From assembly GCA_947525975.1 (NCBI GenBank), contig CANNVE010000003.1:1-64000 (forward strand): a stretch of 64,000 bases of DNA. The letters are read 5' to 3'. A model generated the notes under the pieces. That model ran no database searches and was not told the DNA's origin. It was given only the letters and a program-made list of their open reading frames with translations. Shown here one piece after another: positions 60,362 to 64,000 of this stretch; position 1 is the stretch's first letter, and each line of letters starts with the position of its first letter. The position numbers were made by a program, and so were the translations under genes. This DNA comes from an uncultured Muribaculaceae bacterium. Lineage in GTDB: Bacteria; Bacteroidota; Bacteroidia; Bacteroidales; Muribaculaceae.

Positions 60362-62126
60362 GGTTATTATCTTTCAGCAGGTCAAATTTAATGATGTCGG
60401 AACTGATTTTTCGGGCTTCGCGCTGGTGCTCGTCGCCTTTTTGCGGCTCGGCATGGGATGGCGAGAGGGCTGACTGGCCCATGCCCGTCCAGGCGTGTCG
60501 GCGCAGGCCCATCAGGTCAGTTATCGTGGAGTATACGTCTACTTGCCCTATCTGTTTGTCGATGCGGCCATGCACCGGAGAGTTGAGTATTATAAGGGGA
60601 ACTTCCGCCTCGGGCTTCAGTAGGGCTGCGGCCTCCGGGATGGAGAGCCATTCGGCGCGGTTTGTGCCGAGAGCCTCGTGATCGCCTACGATTACCACCA
60701 TTGTGCTGTCCCAGTCGGGGCGGCTTTTGAGATATTCGATCATGGGGCGAAGCGAGCGGTCGGTGTAGTTGGCCATGGTCATGTAGTCGCGCATGCGTTC
60801 GGGGTAGTCGCCTTTGATGTCTATGCCCTGCAGCTCTTTCTGCAGCCTGAAGGGATTATGTCCGGAATATGTCACGAGGTGTATGTAGGCCGGTTGTCCC
60901 TCGGGCCAGAGGCCGCCTTTGAGCTTGTCGACGCTTTGGGTCATGAAGGCTCCGTCGCTGAGTTTGGCGGGGTTGCCGACCATTTCAGTCATCTCCCAGC
61001 AGTCGCGCGAGAGCATAGTGTCAATTTCGAACGCCTTCGCCACGAGGCTTTGATTCCAGGTGATAGGCTTGTCGATGGTGAGAAGCATGGTGCGTGTGTC
61101 GGCGTTGCGGCGATGCATGGCTTCGGGTATCGAGTGGTAGGTGTGGTCGGGGTATCGCATGCTCCATACGGCGTCGTCGAGCGGCATCATGCCGGCGAGC
61201 ATCAGCAGCTGTCCGTCGATGCTTCGCCCGGTGCCAGCCTGAGAGAGAACGTGTGGGATATAGAGGGTAGTAGAGTCGGTGACGAGGCTGTTGAGGTAGG
61301 GGGTAATGGTCTTGTCGCCGTCGGCTTTGGCTCCGATGAGCCAGCTTTCGAGCGACTCGCAGAATATCACCACGAGGTTGCGCCTTCCCTCGCGCTCGGC
61401 TATGGGATAGCCGGCGTCGAGCTCGCTCTGCCTGGCGCGCCAGGCAGCAACCCGCTGCCTGGCGGCCGGAGTTATCGAATCCTCTGCCGAAAAGCTGCCG
61501 GCGAGCAGGGTCGCCGGCACTGTGTATATCACCGGGGGCGTGGTGGAGTAATAGCAGCTGCCGCGCATGGTCTCGATGTGCGAGTTGATGCCACCGCGGC
61601 CTAAAGCGAATGCCGCCGAGACTGCGGTCAGCGCGCCTATGAGGATGAAGAGCGCAGTCAGCGGGGTAGGGTGGGGGTGCTCCTTAGATCTGCGTCCGAT
61701 CATTATTGATGAAGCGATGGCGATGATTGCGGGAATGGAGTCGCACCATCTTACCGAGTCGGTGATGCTCGCGGTGAAGTCGCTGAGGTTTCCGGCGAGC
61801 ATGTAGCTTGAGAGCGGAATCCAGCTCAGGTAGGTGCGGCAATACATAAGGTTGGCTTCGAGGATGGCGGCGAATGTCAGCCAGACAACCAGCTGCACCC
61901 ATCGGCGCGCTCCGAGCGCTGTGGGCAGCGCGAGCAATAGGGCGAGTATCGCGGTATTGATGTAGACTTCGGGAAACGACATGCCTCGGAAGGTGGTGGA
62001 CCAGCTCCAGAGCATCGACCATGATATGACCATGGCGAATCCGCCTAAGGCTGCCATGAATCCGTCAGAGCGGAAGAGTCTCTTCCAAGATCCTTTATTT
62101 AATGTGAGATCATATTTTTTTTTCAT
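60330..62126 (-). CDS. LtaS-type membrane sulfatase/phosphotransferase
   Basis: The 598-residue protein has about five N-terminal helices and a periplasmic alkaline-phosphatase-superfamily domain. Visible metal/catalytic sites are VVIFCESLESWLIGAK, the catalytic-Thr region QAGTGRSIDGQLL and VVIVGDHEALG; IHLVTYSGHNPF supplies another His. Relatives transfer phosphoglycerol or phosphoethanolamine to lipids and glycans. Beside LPS genes a lipid A or core modification is likely (inference). A -7 box four bases before the ATG suggests a leaderless mRNA; Met24 is an alternative start still in front of the first helix. Confidence 0.85.
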   Translation of the reverse strand: MKKKYDLTLNKGSWKRLFRSDGFMAALGGFAMVISWSMLWSWSTTFRGMSFPEVYINTAILALLLALPTALGARRWVQLVVWLTFAAILEANLMYCRTYLSWIPLSSYMLAGNLSDFTASITDSVRWCDSIPAIIAIASSIMIGRRSKEHPHPTPLTALFILIGALTAVSAAFALGRGGINSHIETMRGSCYYSTTPPVIYTVPATLLAGSFSAEDSITPAARQRVAAWRARQSELDAGYPIAEREGRRNLVVIFCESLESWLIGAKADGDKTITPYLNSLVTDSTTLYIPHVLSQAGTGRSIDGQLLMLAGMMPLDDAVWSMRYPDHTYHSIPEAMHRRNADTRTMLLTIDKPITWNQSLVAKAFEIDTMLSRDCWEMTEMVGNPAKLSDGAFMTQSVDKLKGGLWPEGQPAYIHLVTYSGHNPFRLQKELQGIDIKGDYPERMRDYMTMANYTDRSLRPMIEYLKSRPDWDSTMVVIVGDHEALGTNRAEWLSIPEAAALLKPEAEVPLIILNSPVHGRIDKQIGQVDVYSTITDLMGLRRHAWTGMGQSALSPSHAEPQKGDEHQREARKISSDIIKFDLLKDNNHDHNSTRKPE

Positions 62127-62130
62127 AACG

Positions 62131-62138
62131 CAAATTTA
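62131..62138 (-). promoter_or_regulatory. -7 box (TAAATTTG) directly before the sulfatase gene
   Basis: TAAATTTG ends four bases upstream of the ATG at 62126; the same short layout as the C40 gene, with CGT(T)ATG following the box. Predicted start is one base before the ATG. Confidence 0.5.
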
Positions 62139-62368
62139 CGAAAAAAATCGGCTAAACCCGAGCAAAACCGGATGATGATGAGGCTAAATCCAGTAGGCGT
62201 GGATTTCGGCGTGTAGATTGATTTTCCGAATGAGGTAGTAATTTTTGCGTATGTGCCTGTAGATTAAGCGGATGATTGAATTTTGAGGCTTTGAGATTTT
62301 CACGGACGGCGGTTCTCGGACGGGTGGAGGCGTTTTTTCGATTCTCGGGAGCGTTTGTCGAATGCCCA

Positions 62369-62400
62369 TTTGTGCAATTGGCAAATTTTGCGTAACTTTG
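62369..62400 (+). promoter_or_regulatory. Promoter of ybeY-mnmG (TTTG-N20-TAACTTTG)
   Basis: TTTG 62369-62372 and TAACTTTG 62393-62400; start near 62404, leader about 15 bases. The rest of the 292-base gap (62139-62368) shows no gene or RNA. Confidence 0.8.
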
Positions 62401-62418
62401 TGAGTTAATCTTGATGAT

Positions 62419-62850
62419 ATGCCAAACTCTATCCTTTGGAATAATCAAAACGTAGACCTGCCGGCCATCGACTATCCCCGAGTTGAGAAGTGGATAGCCG
62501 ACGTGGCTCGCGCTCACGGGCGCATACTCGGTGACATTGCCTACATCTTCTGCGACGATGAGAAGATCATCGAAGTCAACCGTCAGTTTCTGCAGCATGA
62601 CTATTACACCGACATCATCACCTTCGATTATGGCAGAGGCAAGCTGATCAGCGGAGATATGTTTATCTCGCTCGACACTGTGGCCTCCAACGCCGAGGGG
62701 TTGGGCGCAGCGTATATGACCGAGTTGCACAGGGTGATCATACACGGCATCTTGCATCTATGCGGCATCAATGACAAAGGCCCCGGCGAGCGTGAGATCA
62801 TGGAGCGCAACGAAGACGAGGCTTTAAGACTTTACGGCCATGACTTTTGA
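62419..62850 (+). CDS. ybeY: Endoribonuclease YbeY
   Basis: YbeY is a zinc-dependent RNase needed for 16S rRNA 3' maturation and ribosome quality control. The 143-residue protein has the family core [12 protein letters not shown] and the metal motif as [18 protein letters not shown], with two clear His. The third His of the classical HGxLHLxGyDH is replaced by residues of NDKG, a variation I recall from other Bacteroidota. The start of mnmG overlaps its end by 11 bases. Confidence 0.92.
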   Translation: MPNSILWNNQNVDLPAIDYPRVEKWIADVARAHGRILGDIAYIFCDDEKIIEVNRQFLQHDYYTDIITFDYGRGKLISGDMFISLDTVASNAEGLGAAYMTELHRVIIHGILHLCGINDKGPGEREIMERNEDEALRLYGHDF

Positions 62851-64000
62851 TTTTGACGTTATAGTCGTTGGCGGAGGCCACGCCGGGTGTGAGGCCGCCG
62901 CTGCCGCTGCCAATATCGGCGCGCGCACACTGCTGATCACTATGGATATGGACAAACTCGCGCAGATGAGTTGCAATCCTGCAGTGGGTGGCATTGCTAA
63001 AGGTCAGATAGTCAGAGAGATAGATGCGCTTGGCGGTCAGATGGGCATTGTCACTGACCGCACGGCCATACAATTTCGCATGCTCAACCGCTCAAAGGGG
63101 CCGGCAATGTGGAGCCCGCGCGCACAGTCAGACCGCAATCGCTTCTCGGCTTTGTGGAGGCTCACGCTTGAGTCGATCCCCAACCTGTCGATGTGGCAGG
63201 ATTCTGTGTCAGACCTTATAGTAGAGACCGCCGGCGATGGGCTGCCGTGCGTCAAGGGCGTGGTCACTGTGCAGGGCGCGAGGTTCAGCGCTGACAGAGT
63301 AGTGCTCACAAATGGCACCTTCCTCAATGGCCTCATGCATATAGGGCGCGCCCAATTCCCGGGCGGACGCATCGGCGAGCCTGCCTCTACCGGCCTCACC
63401 GAGTCGCTGAAGGCTCTCGGCTTCAGGGCCGACCGCATGAAGACCGGGACACCGGTGCGCATCGACGGTCGCACCATAGATTTCAGCCTCACCACCCCGC
63501 AGGGTGGCGAGGACGACTTCCATAAGTTCTCTTATCTGCCCGAAGTGGGCCGCGAACTCAAGCAGCGCCCATGCTATATAGCCTCGACCAATGCAGAAAC
63601 CCATGAGGTGCTCCGCCGAGGCCTGCCCGATTCGCCTCTCTACAATGGCCAGATACAGAGCATAGGGCCGAGGTATTGCCCCAGCATCGAGACAAAGATA
63701 GTGACATTCGCCGACAAGGATTCGCATTTGCTCTTCATAGAGCCGGAAGGCGAGGACACGGTGGAATACTATCTCAACGGATTCTCGTCGTCGCTGCCGA
63801 TCGACGTGCAGTTTGATGCCCTGCGCACTGTGCCCGCTCTGCGTGAGGCGCAGATGTATCGCCCCGGCTATGCCATAGAATACGACTTTTTCGACCCCAC
63901 GCAGCTCAGGCACACGCTTGAGACCAAACTTGTGTCGGGTCTGTTCTTCGCCGGCCAGATCAACGGCACCACAGGATATGAGGAAGCCGCCGGGCAGGGC
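62840..64000 (+). CDS. mnmG: tRNA uridine-34 carboxymethylaminomethyl enzyme MnmG (5' part)
   Basis: MnmG with MnmE modifies the wobble uridine of several tRNAs using FAD. The first 387 codons are present; the gene runs off the window end. Seen are the FAD motif [20 protein letters not shown], the Cys-containing [51 protein letters not shown], the [12 protein letters not shown] stretch and [21 protein letters not shown] at the edge. The ATG at 62840 lies inside the ybeY end, implying coupled translation. Confidence 0.95.
   Translation, partial: MTFDFDVIVVGGGHAGCEAAAAAANIGARTLLITMDMDKLAQMSCNPAVGGIAKGQIVREIDALGGQMGIVTDRTAIQFRMLNRSKGPAMWSPRAQSDRNRFSALWRLTLESIPNLSMWQDSVSDLIVETAGDGLPCVKGVVTVQGARFSADRVVLTNGTFLNGLMHIGRAQFPGGRIGEPASTGLTESLKALGFRADRMKTGTPVRIDGRTIDFSLTTPQGGEDDFHKFSYLPEVGRELKQRPCYIASTNAETHEVLRRGLPDSPLYNGQIQSIGPRYCPSIETKIVTFADKDSHLLFIEPEGEDTVEYYLNGFSSSLPIDVQFDALRTVPALREAQMYRPGYAIEYDFFDPTQLRHTLETKLVSGLFFAGQINGTTGYEEAAGQG

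Noticed and set aside
62152-62757. 201-residue minus-strand frame over the ybeY upstream gap.
   Set aside because: It is largely antisense to ybeY and crosses the ybeY promoter; composition is not gene-like.

Overview
The window looks like chromosomal DNA from a Bacteroidales gut commensal, most likely Muribaculaceae or a close relative (family is inference). The order-level call rests on three things. Promoters repeatedly read TTTG-N19/20-TAnnTTTG, the Bacteroidota sigma-ABfr type. Gene families typical of the order are present (SecD-SecF fusion, DUF4254 beside a GT9 glycosyltransferase, cvpA-sufBCDS, a PorZ-like propeller, a short primary sigma factor). Synteny such as ACT/CBS-like gene, nadK, pdxJ, exbB, exbD, tonB is also typical. 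The DNA is fairly GC-rich, and a few AT-rich islands stand out. No rRNA, CRISPR array, prophage, classical insertion sequence or SusC/SusD pair was seen.

Layout. 1-1080: REP-associated tyrosine transposase with REP-like repeats. 1083-9.4 kb: comM, an elongator tRNA-Met with a divergent promoter, a small outer-membrane barrel, ruvB, a GT9/DUF4254 pair, a secreted TPR protein and metX. 8.2-13.7 kb: cvpA-sufBCDS-metX, probably one operon. 13.7-18.5 kb: a GH2 hydrolase, an NlpC/P60 lipoprotein and an HtrA protease. 18.6-21.7 kb: rpoD, a YgjP-like metallopeptidase, nadK and an ACT-only protein. 21.8-24.9 kb: pdxJ and a TonB energising operon (exbB-exbD-tonB) interrupted by a DarG-like macrodomain gene. 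25-34 kb: a phosphoesterase/PQQ-propeller fusion, xerD, a metal ABC permease, aroA, glgB and nadB. 34.3-37.3 kb: a secreted TPR protein with a coupled 27-codon upstream ORF, suhB and trmH. 37.6-46 kb: an AraC regulator and three exo-acting hydrolases predicted to act on L-sugars (GH29, GH106-like, GH127). 46-53 kb: an orphan membrane-fusion lipoprotein, secDF, a nucleoside kinase and rdgB. 53-56.3 kb: PorZ-like protein and recO. 56.35-56.91 kb: a GxxExxY nuclease-like gene enclosed by a perfect 38-bp inverted repeat built from CACGGATTn units. 56.9-62.1 kb: a cell-envelope cluster (DUF5672 protein, LPS-kinase-like protein, barrel, unknown protein, LtaS-type sulfatase). 62.4-64 kb: ybeY and the 5' part of mnmG.

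Most genes are housekeeping: Fe-S assembly, NAD and B6 synthesis, DNA repair, tRNA modification, secretion and envelope building. The accessory signals most worth following are the GxxExxY inverted-repeat unit, the macrodomain inside exbBD, the RAYT/REP system, the L-sugar hydrolase locus without SusCD, predicted leaderless mRNAs, and long perfect palindromes that end genes, three of them between convergent genes.
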